A stretch of DNA of 37,660 nt from a virus (IMGVR_UViG_3300035698_002392:1-37660); one strand, 5' to 3'; positions 1-7,415 are shown, counted from the stretch's first letter. Notes: generated by a model from the letters alone, not told the origin. Numbers and translations: made by a program.

Positions 1-93
1 CAAGGATATTCGTATGAGGTATGGCTCTTCACGACTAAAACCAATTATCAAATACTAAAAACGAAGGATGATTTTGAAAAATGGGTGATTTAG
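1..93 (+). CDS. C-terminal end of a probable homing endonuclease (partial)
   Basis: An open frame enters from the left edge and ends with TAG at 91-93, giving about 30 residues (begins QGYSYEVWLFTT, ends FEKWVI). It overlaps the intein-bearing terL half by 13 nt in another frame. No catalytic motif lies in this stub. The assignment rests on position: the same place in uvsX and uvsW of this window is filled by a free-standing endonuclease gene between the two intein halves. It could be any small upstream gene, so the function is inference. Confidence 0.5.
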   Translation, partial: QGYSYEVWLFTTKTNYQILKTKDDFEKWVI

Positions 94-416
94 CTCCAAA
101 CATAAAAAACTATAAAGTATTGACGCCGGATGGCTATAAGGATTTTTCCGGAGTATCTTTTATGGGAGATAAGGCAGTATGGAAGCTGACTTTTGAACAA
201 GGTGTAATATTGGAATGCACAGAAGATCATAAATTATATCAAAACTTGATTGACTATAAAGAGGCAAAGGATTTTGATATAGGAGATGTGGTATTAAGTT
301 CAGAGGGACATCTTGCACTTATTGCACGAGAATATATTGGTGTTCGGGCTGTGTTTGATTTGGTAGAAGTCGAAGATGGCCACCGATATTATGCTAATAC
401 AGTATTGGCATCAAAC
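81..416 (+). other. C-intein of TerL (atypical, N-side split)
   Basis: The 112-residue intein piece contains everything after the first strands, including the region VLTPDGYKDFSG, block B and block F. The missing N-intein must therefore be very short, like the known atypically split TerL inteins. The penultimate residue is Ser instead of the usual His; the terminal residue is Asn112 and the +1 extein residue is Cys113. Confidence 0.85.
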
Positions 417-1181
417 TGTGAGTTTATTATTCACGAAGAAACTTTGATTAGCGGGTTGAAGCTAGTTGATATGGAAGGTGTTACGCCAGTAAGAGTGGAT
501 GGTCAGGTGCGATGGTATAAAGAACCATCAAAAGGTCATGTATATCTTGTTGGATTGGACCCCGCTATGGGAACAGGCGGCGACAACGCAGCCATCCAAA
601 TATATGAACTACCTGAAATGATTCAATGCGGTGAATGGATGCATAATAAGTCCGATATTCCAACACAAGTGAGAGTAATGAAATCTATTTGTGCCCACCT
701 AACCGATGTTACAGGGACAAAAAATGATGTATATTATTCTGTTGAAAATAACTCAATCGGAGAAGCTGCATTAATCAATATTGCCGAACTTGGTGAGGAA
801 AATATCGATGGTATATTCCTGTCAGAACCGAAGAAACTTGGTAATGTTAGGAAGTTCCGCAAAGGATTTAACACGACTGAGAACTCTAAGATTGCGGCTT
901 GCGCTAAGTTTAAAGTAATGATTGAATCAGAACGAATGATTGTTTATAGCAAACCACTTATATCTGAAATGAAAACGTTTGTTGCAAAGGGACGGTCATA
1001 TTCATCAAAGGAAGGTGAAAACGACGACTTGGTAATGGCTTCATTGCTTGTAGTGCGTATGGCAACGGTATTAAAAGACTATAATCCCACGTTAGAAAAG
1101 CATATGCGGGACCATAATGAGCAAATGGTGGCACCATTGCCGTTTTTCTCATCTATATCTGGAATGAGTGGCTGGAGATAA
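81..1181 (+). CDS. terL: Terminase large subunit, C-terminal half, fused to C-intein (split terL)
   Basis: This encodes the nuclease half of the packaging terminase (T4 gp17) behind a C-intein. Residues 1-112 are an intein Hint fold lacking its first strand: block B is CTEDH (residues 46-50) and the block F region ends LASN before Cys113 (+1). Residues 113-366 are the gp17 RNase H-like nuclease domain, with candidate metal ligands Asp160 (LVGLDPAMGTGGDN), Glu222 (SVENNS) and Asp315/316 (ENDDLVMAS), spaced much like T4 D401/E458/D542. The ATPase half and the N-intein must lie upstream of the window. The start at 81 is the first in-frame ATG after a stop; AAGGA at 64-68 is a rather distant Shine-Dalgarno. 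Headful cutting would need trans-splicing to the N half. Confidence 0.9.
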   Translation: MGDLAPNIKNYKVLTPDGYKDFSGVSFMGDKAVWKLTFEQGVILECTEDHKLYQNLIDYKEAKDFDIGDVVLSSEGHLALIAREYIGVRAVFDLVEVEDGHRYYANTVLASNCEFIIHEETLISGLKLVDMEGVTPVRVDGQVRWYKEPSKGHVYLVGLDPAMGTGGDNAAIQIYELPEMIQCGEWMHNKSDIPTQVRVMKSICAHLTDVTGTKNDVYYSVENNSIGEAALINIAELGEENIDGIFLSEPKKLGNVRKFRKGFNTTENSKIAACAKFKVMIESERMIVYSKPLISEMKTFVAKGRSYSSKEGENDDLVMASLLVVRMATVLKDYNPTLEKHMRDHNEQMVAPLPFFSSISGMSGWR

Positions 1182-1182
1182 G

Positions 1183-1211
1183 CTGACTTAATAATCTGTC
1201 AGTGATAAATA
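1183..1211 (+). promoter_or_regulatory. T4-type late promoter (GATAAATA, 1204-1211) after a small hairpin
   Basis: GATAAATACC lies 22 nt upstream of the ATG at 1234, with a separate Shine-Dalgarno-like AAAAGG in the leader. CTGAC (1183-1187) and GTCAG (1198-1202) could form a short hairpin directly after the terL stop. Confidence 0.6.
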
Positions 1212-1233
1212 CCATTAATAGAAAAGGTGCGCT

Positions 1234-3165
1234 ATGAAAAACAGAGAAACAATCGCCGACGAACTTTATTATAAGCTGAGTAAGTTTGCAGACCTACATA
1301 TGATGGATAGTGAAGGTAATGTTACTGATACTATCGATGAAGCTGTAATCTTTGAAGTAAACTACGGAACAACCACTAATACCAAAATCATCACATTTAA
1401 TATGTTTGATCCAGAAGTTCTTGAAATGCTATATAGTGATAATATTACTGATGGTATGCGAGGCGATGAACGTAAAAAATTCTATAGCTTTGTAGACGAA
1501 ATGCGCGACTTTGCTAATACAAGAATGATGAACTGGACTGTTGAGCCATACACCAAGGCTCGATTTGATAAGAACGATTTTGATTTAAAACGTAACAACA
1601 GCACCTATGATCATAAAGATGCAAGAATGGAGAGTAAAATGTACGGTTCAAGACGCAGTTCTTATACAGAACAAGCAAATACACGATTAATCGTTCGTCA
1701 TAATAGACCGATTGATGAAGAAGTTCAAGGTTCACGTTCAAGAAATATCAAAAGCATTTATATTGAGAATGCTGCTGGTGAACGTTTCTTGGTGCCTCGT
1801 AATCATATGCCTACCGCCCGTGCAATGGCACGACATGTAGCAAATGAAGGAGCAATCAATGATGATATTGCGGAAGCAATCGTTGAAATGCACGACGAAA
1901 TGAAGGCGCTTAGTAAGTTTAATCGCAAAGCTCGTGACACATCAAATATGATGGAAGGCGCAGCCGAAGTTCTTGAAGCATCTAAATGCCGTTACAAAAA
2001 AGTAAAGAATACACTAGAATCTCTCCAGAAGCAAAAAGGGTATTCAACATTCGCCGAAAGTTTTGCAGTAAGTTCACAGCTAGACGAAGAAGACACATTC
2101 GAAAGTCTTCGTGACACACTTACAAAGAAAATATACAATGAAGAGTTTGATGATGTTCTTCCATATCTTAATCGTGCAATCGCAGAAAAACAAGAAATGG
2201 ATGTTGCTGAAAACGAAAAGAAAATCGAAGAAAGAGCGCAAAACGTATTGCGTATGGAAAGCCTAACACTAGACGGTAATCCAGATATTGACGAAAGCCT
2301 ACGTGCACAGGTATCCGAAATGATTGAAGAAATGCAAATGATGCAGTTTGAATCAGAGGATGCTAAAAAAACAGCAGTAAAAGAAACACAAAAGACCGTC
2401 CTTGAGTTCTTTAATGAAAACGTATTATCACGCACGGATGAGTTCAATGAAGCATTGGACCTTGAAAACCGTGTTGACGAAGGCATGGCGAAGCATATGT
2501 TTATGCTATGGAATAATGGTTCGGTTGGATACAATCAACCTACTGTAACGGAAAGTGAACTTGGTGTATTTGAAAACTGGGTTGACGAACTGGGCGGCAA
2601 CGACGATGATATTTCATCAGAAACCGAAAATGCTGCCGACGAACTAATGCAGTTCGGTTACGATATTGGTAACACACACGCACATTATGATTTTATCATG
2701 CACACGGGTGAGCTACTACGTGACAATGAGTTTGATGCACTAGAAGATTATGTAATGAGTGCAGATGAAGAAGCACGAGACAAAGCTATCGATGTCATGA
2801 TGGACGCTGGAACAAATCTTTCTGATATGGTTCAGGCTTGGGAAAATGATCCAGAAGCTGACGTAGAAACAGGTGATGAAGATATGGATGTCGAAGAAGG
2901 CTATACTGTATTCCCAGAACTTACTGACCACGAGAAAGAACGCTATAAAAATCGTGACGCAGAAGGTCTTGAAGGTCCATTCCGATTGAAGTCAGGCAAG
3001 TTTGTTTATTATGACAAGCAAGCAGGAAAATACTATGACCCAGATAGTGATTTCTTTATGAGTGACGAAGACTATTTCGCCCACGATAAACCTGAACGCT
3101 TTAACGAAAGTGACGAAGCGGACGACGACATGGAATATATGAAAAAGATTGCAGGATTAAAATAA
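1234..3165 (+). CDS. Large acidic hypothetical protein, possibly virion or prohead associated
   Basis: This 643-residue acidic protein has no catalytic motif that I recognise. The middle (about 200-420) is rich in charged, helix-forming stretches and looks coiled. The last residues read EYMKKIAGLK, closely resembling the start of the next gene (DLDYMRKLAGIG). It follows terL and has its own late promoter at 1204, which fits a late structural or assembly role, but that is inference. The start at 1234 follows AAAAGG. Antisense frames here are shadows. Confidence 0.75.
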   Translation: MKNRETIADELYYKLSKFADLHMMDSEGNVTDTIDEAVIFEVNYGTTTNTKIITFNMFDPEVLEMLYSDNITDGMRGDERKKFYSFVDEMRDFANTRMMNWTVEPYTKARFDKNDFDLKRNNSTYDHKDARMESKMYGSRRSSYTEQANTRLIVRHNRPIDEEVQGSRSRNIKSIYIENAAGERFLVPRNHMPTARAMARHVANEGAINDDIAEAIVEMHDEMKALSKFNRKARDTSNMMEGAAEVLEASKCRYKKVKNTLESLQKQKGYSTFAESFAVSSQLDEEDTFESLRDTLTKKIYNEEFDDVLPYLNRAIAEKQEMDVAENEKKIEERAQNVLRMESLTLDGNPDIDESLRAQVSEMIEEMQMMQFESEDAKKTAVKETQKTVLEFFNENVLSRTDEFNEALDLENRVDEGMAKHMFMLWNNGSVGYNQPTVTESELGVFENWVDELGGNDDDISSETENAADELMQFGYDIGNTHAHYDFIMHTGELLRDNEFDALEDYVMSADEEARDKAIDVMMDAGTNLSDMVQAWENDPEADVETGDEDMDVEEGYTVFPELTDHEKERYKNRDAEGLEGPFRLKSGKFVYYDKQAGKYYDPDSDFFMSDEDYFAHDKPERFNESDEADDDMEYMKKIAGLK

Positions 3166-3399
3166 ATGAATGATTTGGATTATATGAGAAAACTGGCTGG
3201 GATCGGTGAACCAACGGTTAATGGACAACTACCAGCATCATTCACGGATACAACCCCCCGTTCATTGAATGCACGTAAAGTAGCAGCTGAAGAAATGCGT
3301 CAAAAAATGTCGGAAGTCGAACAGCATACTGTAACGGAACTACCCCCACCGAAGATCGATGGTTACGGATGGTTGAAAAAACCAGTAACCAGTAAGTAA
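3166..3399 (+). CDS. Small hypothetical protein with N-terminal LAGI-type motif
   Basis: This 77-residue protein starts directly after the upstream stop, with no spacer, so it is probably translationally coupled. It begins MNDLDYMRKLAGIGEP, a short amphipathic motif mirrored at the C-terminus of the preceding protein. The rest is Pro/Glu-rich and probably disordered, with PPPKIDGYGW near the end. I do not recognise a family. Co-transcription with the large gene from the late promoter suggests a linked structural or scaffold role. Confidence 0.65.
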   Translation: MNDLDYMRKLAGIGEPTVNGQLPASFTDTTPRSLNARKVAAEEMRQKMSEVEQHTVTELPPPKIDGYGWLKKPVTSK

Positions 3400-3435
3400 T
3401 AATACCCAAACTTTTTTTATTTTTATATAGTATTT

Positions 3436-3443
3436 GATAAATA
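3436..3443 (+). promoter_or_regulatory. T4-type late promoter (GATAAATA) upstream of gp32
   Basis: GATAAATAC lies about 130 nt upstream of the gp32 start. A TATAAT at 3452-3457 follows but has no convincing -35 at 17 bp. The transcript would carry a long leader with the hairpin and repeats described at 3506-3567. Confidence 0.5.
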
Positions 3444-3505
3444 CAATGCGTTATAATGGTTATATTGAATAAGCATTGCAACGATAGATCGCACAAAGTG
3501 ATCAA

Positions 3506-3567
3506 GGCATAGACTACAATAGGCTACACATAGTAGCCAAGGCATATACGGCATAAAGGCATAGGAG
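3506..3567 (+). promoter_or_regulatory. Structured gp32 leader: hairpin, GGCATA repeats and Shine-Dalgarno
   Basis: A perfect hairpin GGCTAC-ACATA-GTAGCC occupies 3522-3538. GGCATA occurs at 3506-3511, 3541-3546, 3550-3555 and 3558-3563, the last three tightly spaced and running into the Shine-Dalgarno AGGAG (3563-3567). T4 gp32 represses its own translation by nucleating on a leader pseudoknot and spreading over unstructured repeats. This layout looks analogous, but the function is inference. Confidence 0.5.
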
Positions 3568-3574
3568 CATAAAC

Positions 3575-4603
3575 ATGGCACGTAAATCATTAGCGGACAT
3601 CCGCGACCAACTAAAAAAAGAAGCAGCAAACGAAGGTAAATCAACCTTTGTGAACGATAACGCAAGTTATCCATTTTGGCAAATCCCAGTAGATACCACA
3701 GCAAAAGTAAGATTTTGCCCAGACGGCGACGAAGCTAACGTTGAAGGTTTTCACGTTGAGCGTCTTATGATCAATCTTGAGTTTTCAGGCGTTGTGGGCG
3801 ATCCAACCAAAGAGTTTGTAAAACTACAAGTTCCTTGCGTGGAGATGTATAACGATGGGTCTAGCTGCCCGGTTCAGGCTGAAATCAAGCCTTGGTATAA
3901 AGACCCAGCAATGGAAGCGCAAGCTAATAAATACTGGAAGAAGCGTTCTTATATCTATCAGGGATTTGTACTTGAGCATCCGGGATTTGTTGATCGCAAC
4001 AACAATGCGATGGAAGATAATACCCCAGAAAACCCAATCCGTAGGTTTGTAATGAACCCCGGCTTACACAAAAAAGCACGTTCTATTCTTTTAGACGACT
4101 TGGATGCGTGGCCAGATGATTATGAAGCAGGTCTTGATTTTAACATCCGCAAAACACAGGATGGTAAATGGGCTTCTTACGATCAATCTTCGTGGGCACG
4201 TAAGGAATCTGCATTAACAGCAGAGCAACTTGCGGCTATTGAAGAATACGGTTTGAGTACACTAAGTGACTTCCTACCACGCAAACCTTCTGATGTTGAT
4301 TTGAAGGTTATTATGGAAATGTTTGAAGCGTCAGTTGACGGTGAAAAATATGACCCAGAAAAGTGGGCGGCATATTACCGTCCTTGGGGAGTAGACAAAC
4401 CAGAAGGTGCGACACGTGATGATACAACATCATCAACGACAACATCAACTCCAACAAAAACTACGAATGATGACGAAAAGCCACCGTTCGACGTTGAAGA
4501 ACCAAAGAAAGAAGCTCCAGTAGCTGAATCTAAAGGCGACTCATCTGATCGTGCGGCGGACATTCTATCAAAAATTCGTTCACGTAAACAACAGGAAGCT
4601 TAA
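3575..4603 (+). CDS. 32: Single-stranded DNA-binding protein gp32
   Basis: A 342-residue homolog of T4 gp32, the cooperative ssDNA-binding protein of replication and recombination. Order: N-terminal cooperativity arm (MARKSLADIRDQLKKEA), OB-fold core (about 30-250), then an acidic Ser/Thr-rich linker and tail (about 280-342) as expected for the protein-interaction domain. Cys88 and Cys98 have the C-x9-C spacing of T4 Cys77/Cys87, but the residue at the Cys90 position is Gln101, so the zinc site looks degenerate. The start follows AGGAG 7 nt upstream. It sits just before uvsX and uvsY, whose products work with it in strand exchange. Confidence 0.92.
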   Translation: MARKSLADIRDQLKKEAANEGKSTFVNDNASYPFWQIPVDTTAKVRFCPDGDEANVEGFHVERLMINLEFSGVVGDPTKEFVKLQVPCVEMYNDGSSCPVQAEIKPWYKDPAMEAQANKYWKKRSYIYQGFVLEHPGFVDRNNNAMEDNTPENPIRRFVMNPGLHKKARSILLDDLDAWPDDYEAGLDFNIRKTQDGKWASYDQSSWARKESALTAEQLAAIEEYGLSTLSDFLPRKPSDVDLKVIMEMFEASVDGEKYDPEKWAAYYRPWGVDKPEGATRDDTTSSTTTSTPTKTTNDDEKPPFDVEEPKKEAPVAESKGDSSDRAADILSKIRSRKQQEA

Positions 4604-4637
4604 ACCCCCACGTGGCTGTGACGTTTAAGTAATCTTT

Positions 4638-4691
4638 TTGGACCCCGCCGATATATCTTTTCGCTATTAGATATAGCGTTACAGAGTCCAA
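4638..4691 (+). other. Nested inverted repeats in the gp32-uvsX gap
   Basis: TTGGAC (4638-4643) pairs with GTCCAA (4686-4691) and encloses a second perfect hairpin, CGCTAT (4662-4667) with ATAGCG (4673-4678). It precedes a terminator-like hairpin. It may protect the gp32 mRNA 3' end or form a control element of the uvsX leader; the sequence alone does not say which. Confidence 0.45.
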
Positions 4692-4693
4692 TA

Positions 4694-4729
4694 GTGATGC
4701 GAATGCAGGGATAGCATCACATCTTTTTT
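4694..4729 (+). terminator. Probable intrinsic terminator after gp32
   Basis: GTGATGC (4694-4700) pairs perfectly with GCATCAC (4714-4720) around a 13-nt loop and is followed by ATCTTTTTTA. The stem ends only about 20 nt before the uvsX start, so it would attenuate read-through into uvsX rather than isolate it completely. Confidence 0.6.
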
Positions 4730-4741
4730 AGGAGAATAATA

Positions 4742-4981
4742 ATGCCCCGTCCCTTCGATGTGAGCAAATTTCGAAAAGACTTAACTAAATCTATTGAGGG
4801 AATCAGCTTTGGTTTCCACGATCCTACCGATTGGATTTCAACAGGAAACTATCTACTAAACTATCGTATTAGTGGTGATTTCAATAAAGGTATCCCGCTT
4901 GGTAAAGTAACCATTCTTGCCGGTGAATCTGGGTGCTTGCCTAAAACCGCATCAATAAAAATCAGATATAAGCCGAAATAA
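4742..4981 (+). CDS. uvsX: UvsX recombinase N-terminal fragment fused to ultra-short N-intein
   Basis: Residues 1-64 are the N-terminus of the RecA-like recombinase UvsX, ending in the first half of the Walker A motif (ILAGESG). Cys65 opens an N-intein of only 15 residues (CLPKTASIKIRYKPK) before TAA. The other half is encoded at 6162-7415; joining would restore GESG+SGKS, a complete P-loop. The start follows TAGGAGAATAAT, the same 12-mer that precedes the second half. Without trans-splicing this fragment has no ATPase site. The N-intein is strongly basic, which fits pairing with the acidic C-intein. Confidence 0.92.
   Translation: MPRPFDVSKFRKDLTKSIEGISFGFHDPTDWISTGNYLLNYRISGDFNKGIPLGKVTILAGESGCLPKTASIKIRYKPK
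4934..4978 (+). other. N-intein of UvsX, 15 residues
   Basis: It starts at Cys65, inside the P-loop, and has block A character (CLPKTASIKI). Published ultra-short N-inteins (VidaL type) are about 16 residues, so this is at the lower limit known to me. Confidence 0.88.
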
Positions 4982-4989
4982 ATGTATCT

Positions 4990-5030
4990 TACCAGTCTTC
5001 TATGCTAAATACTATAAAAGGAGACTGGTA
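4990..5030 (+). promoter_or_regulatory. RBS-occluding hairpin with internal late promoter (I-TevI-like control)
   Basis: Positions 4990-5001 pair with 5019-5030 (12 bp, one G-U). The 3' arm contains the Shine-Dalgarno AGGAG (5019-5023) of the endonuclease at 5033. A late-promoter box GCTAAATA (5004-5011) sits in the loop; a transcript starting about 6 nt later (near 5017) would lack the 5' arm and leave the Shine-Dalgarno free. Read-through RNA from uvsX would be occluded. Confidence 0.75.
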
Positions 5031-5032
5031 TA

Positions 5033-6160
5033 ATGATAACCAAACAAACAGAGCGATTTTTAAAAAGAAAGCACGTAAGGGATATTTTATTAAGTAAGGT
5101 TTTAACTTCATGTCATTATGAACGACTGAATGATTTCTTTGATCATTATGGAACCCCGAAAAAAGTAGAAAATATGTTAGCCACTATTGCATGTTTTGTG
5201 TTATATGATTTGAATAATTATAAAGGGAGATATAGGCGGCTCAAAGGGATTTCAGGCACTTCAATATATACGCAAGTCTTGCGTTATGGCAAAGCTAATT
5301 TTAAAGAAATATATAAAACGCAAACAACCCGGAAGAAAGCAGGGTTTAAAAATTGCTCAGAATACTGGATTAATCTTGGATATACTGAAGAAGCCGCCAA
5401 GCAGGAAGTAATTAAAATACAGAAAGCCCGAAATATGTTGTCAGTTGAGAAAACAAAAGGAACTAGTGAATATACATGTAGGTCAGTAGCTTTTTGGCTA
5501 AAACAAGGTTATACTGAGCTTGAAGCTAAAGCAGAGGTTTCAAATATTCAAACAACCAACGGATTGATATATTATACAAAGAAATATGGCGAAGATATAG
5601 GGCGTGTAAAATACGAAGCTAGAATTAAACAATGGCAACAAACTCTTTCAAATAAATCAAAAGAAGATAACGCTCTCTTTAATTTAAAAAAATCACATAG
5701 TATAAAAGGGGGCATGGCCCGTGGTTTATCATATGAGGAAGCTTTAAATAAATACAATGATTATTGTGAAAAAATGAAAAGTAAACCAACGCAACGGTTT
5801 TCAAAGATTTCCCAGCATTTATTTGATGCTATAACGAAGTATGTTCAGGGAAATATGTATTATGAAACGAGAAATTATGAATATTTAATTGATGGCTTGC
5901 GTGTTGATTTCTTTCATAAAGATTCAGGGACGGTTATTGAATTTCATGGTGATTACTTTCATCGTAATCCATTAATGTATGAAGCAGATATGAAGTCATT
6001 CGGGTATACGTCCAAAGAGAAATGGGACTCGGATTTTATCCGGGAAAATAGAATACGAGATTGCGAACTAGTAAAAAAATTAGTTATTATTTGGGAATCA
6101 GAATACCGATCAACCCCTGATATAATTATTAAAAAATGCGTAACTGAAATAGGAGAATAA
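5033..6160 (+). CDS. EDxHD (Vsr-like) homing endonuclease in the uvsX gap
   Basis: A 375-residue free-standing endonuclease lying between the split halves of uvsX. The C-terminal domain (about 255-365) has the EDxHD/Vsr-like signature: Asp292 (GLRVDFF), then Glu303, His305, Asp307 (IEFHGDYFH), and a conserved tail with WDSDF, NRIRDCEL and IIWESEY. Two imperfect repeats, around 108-130 (SEYWINLGYTEEAA) and 151-173 (VAFWLKQGYTELEA), with a weaker third near 225-245, probably form a DNA-recognition region. Expected role: cut intein-free uvsX alleles so that the whole insert is copied. AGGAG lies 9 nt upstream but inside the control hairpin at 4990-5030. Its last codons (IGE, stop) encode the Shine-Dalgarno of the second uvsX half. 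Confidence 0.85.
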   Translation: MITKQTERFLKRKHVRDILLSKVLTSCHYERLNDFFDHYGTPKKVENMLATIACFVLYDLNNYKGRYRRLKGISGTSIYTQVLRYGKANFKEIYKTQTTRKKAGFKNCSEYWINLGYTEEAAKQEVIKIQKARNMLSVEKTKGTSEYTCRSVAFWLKQGYTELEAKAEVSNIQTTNGLIYYTKKYGEDIGRVKYEARIKQWQQTLSNKSKEDNALFNLKKSHSIKGGMARGLSYEEALNKYNDYCEKMKSKPTQRFSKISQHLFDAITKYVQGNMYYETRNYEYLIDGLRVDFFHKDSGTVIEFHGDYFHRNPLMYEADMKSFGYTSKEKWDSDFIRENRIRDCELVKKLVIIWESEYRSTPDIIIKKCVTEIGE

Positions 6161-6161
6161 T

Positions 6162-6530
6162 ATGTTTACTGAAAAAACAGTATCAGTTGAAGAATTAGAA
6201 CAGCTGTATAAGTCAAATAGTTATGATATTGAGATTGATACACCGGACGGTTATCAATCAATAGTCAGCTGGTTTGATAAGGGCGTTATGGGGATGGTTA
6301 AAATTGGAACTGAAAATCATCAGACTGAGTGTGCTGAAAACCATTTAGTTCAGCTTGAAAGCGGTAAATGGTTACTTGCGTCTGAATTAAGCTATGGTGA
6401 TGTGATTTTGACTACTTCAGGCCCCGAGAAAATTATCTTAGTATCCACAATTGATGATGCTGAATGTTTTGATTTTGAGGTCAATCATGCTAATCATCGA
6501 TATTGGGGAGATGGCATTTCCAGTCATAAT
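6162..6530 (+). other. C-intein of UvsX, 123 residues
   Basis: It contains almost the entire Hint fold, ending HN before Ser+1. Its N-terminal 30 residues are acidic and would complement the basic 15-residue N-intein. Confidence 0.88.
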
Positions 6531-7415
6531 TCTGGTAAATCATTTATCGCATCGGGTAACGTAGTAAAAAATGCACAAGATCAAGGCATCTATGTTGTCC
6601 TTATTGACAGCGAAAACGCACTTGATGAATCTTGGCTACACGCACTAAACGTAGATACAAGTGAAGATAAACTACTACGTTTGTCAATGAGTAAAGTAGA
6701 CGATGTAGCAAAAACTATCGCATCGTTTATGAAAGATTATAAAGAAATGGATGAAGCAGAACGTCCGAAGATTCTATTTGTTATTGATTCTTTAGGTGCA
6801 TTGCTTACTGACATTCAGATTGACCAGTTTACTGCTGGTAATATGAAAGGTGACTTTGGACACAAACCACGTGCATTAAAGTCATTGGTTATGAACTGTG
6901 TTAATATGTTCGGTAACTACAATGTCGGTCTAGTGGCTACAAACCACACATATGCATCACAGGATATGTTTGATCCAGATGATAAAATCAGTGGCGGTTC
7001 AGGTCCAATCTATGCGGCATCTATTGTTATCGCTATGAAAAAGCTGAAGTTGAAAACTGATGCTGATGGCGTAAAGACTTCAAAGGTTCACGGTATTCGT
7101 GCTAAGTGTAAGATTATGAAAACACGATACAACAAACCTTTTGAGGATGCAGAACTTCAAATCCCATACGAAACAGGCATGGACCCGTATTCGGGTATGT
7201 TGGATATGTTTGAGGAAAAGGGTATTCTTGTTAAGCAAGGAAATCGCCTTAAATATGAAACCAAAGCTGGTGAAGAAATCATTGAGTTCCGTAAAAACTG
7301 GTCTAACGATAAACTTCAAATCGTTATGAACGAGTATATGGATACACTTGATAATCCAGAGCCGGTGGTTGAAGAAATCGAACCAGAAGAAGTCGTCGTA
7401 GAAGAAGTTGAATAA
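6162..7415 (+). CDS. uvsX: C-intein fused to UvsX recombinase C-terminal part
   Basis: Residues 1-123 are the C-intein: acidic lead-in (EELEQLY), Hint strands, block B (ECAENH, 56-61), block F (FDFEVNHANHRYWGDG), ending SSHN, with Ser124 as +1 residue. Residues 124-417 continue UvsX from the second half of the P-loop (SGKSFIASG), with Walker B LFVIDSLGALLTD and the DNA-binding core, ending in an acidic Glu/Val tail. The spliced recombinase would be about 358 residues, against 391 in T4. The block B Thr is Ala58 here. AGGAG of 6151-6155 gives the start. Confidence 0.92.
   Translation: MFTEKTVSVEELEQLYKSNSYDIEIDTPDGYQSIVSWFDKGVMGMVKIGTENHQTECAENHLVQLESGKWLLASELSYGDVILTTSGPEKIILVSTIDDAECFDFEVNHANHRYWGDGISSHNSGKSFIASGNVVKNAQDQGIYVVLIDSENALDESWLHALNVDTSEDKLLRLSMSKVDDVAKTIASFMKDYKEMDEAERPKILFVIDSLGALLTDIQIDQFTAGNMKGDFGHKPRALKSLVMNCVNMFGNYNVGLVATNHTYASQDMFDPDDKISGGSGPIYAASIVIAMKKLKLKTDADGVKTSKVHGIRAKCKIMKTRYNKPFEDAELQIPYETGMDPYSGMLDMFEEKGILVKQGNRLKYETKAGEEIIEFRKNWSNDKLQIVMNEYMDTLDNPEPVVEEIEPEEVVVEEVE

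Noticed and set aside
1992-2534. Long antisense frame within the 1234 gene
   Set aside because: A Ser/Phe/Ile-rich shadow of an acidic coding sequence; no start signal and no family resemblance.
3434-3457. TTGATA...TATAAT as an early promoter for gp32
   Set aside because: The spacing is only 12 bp; kept as a late box only.
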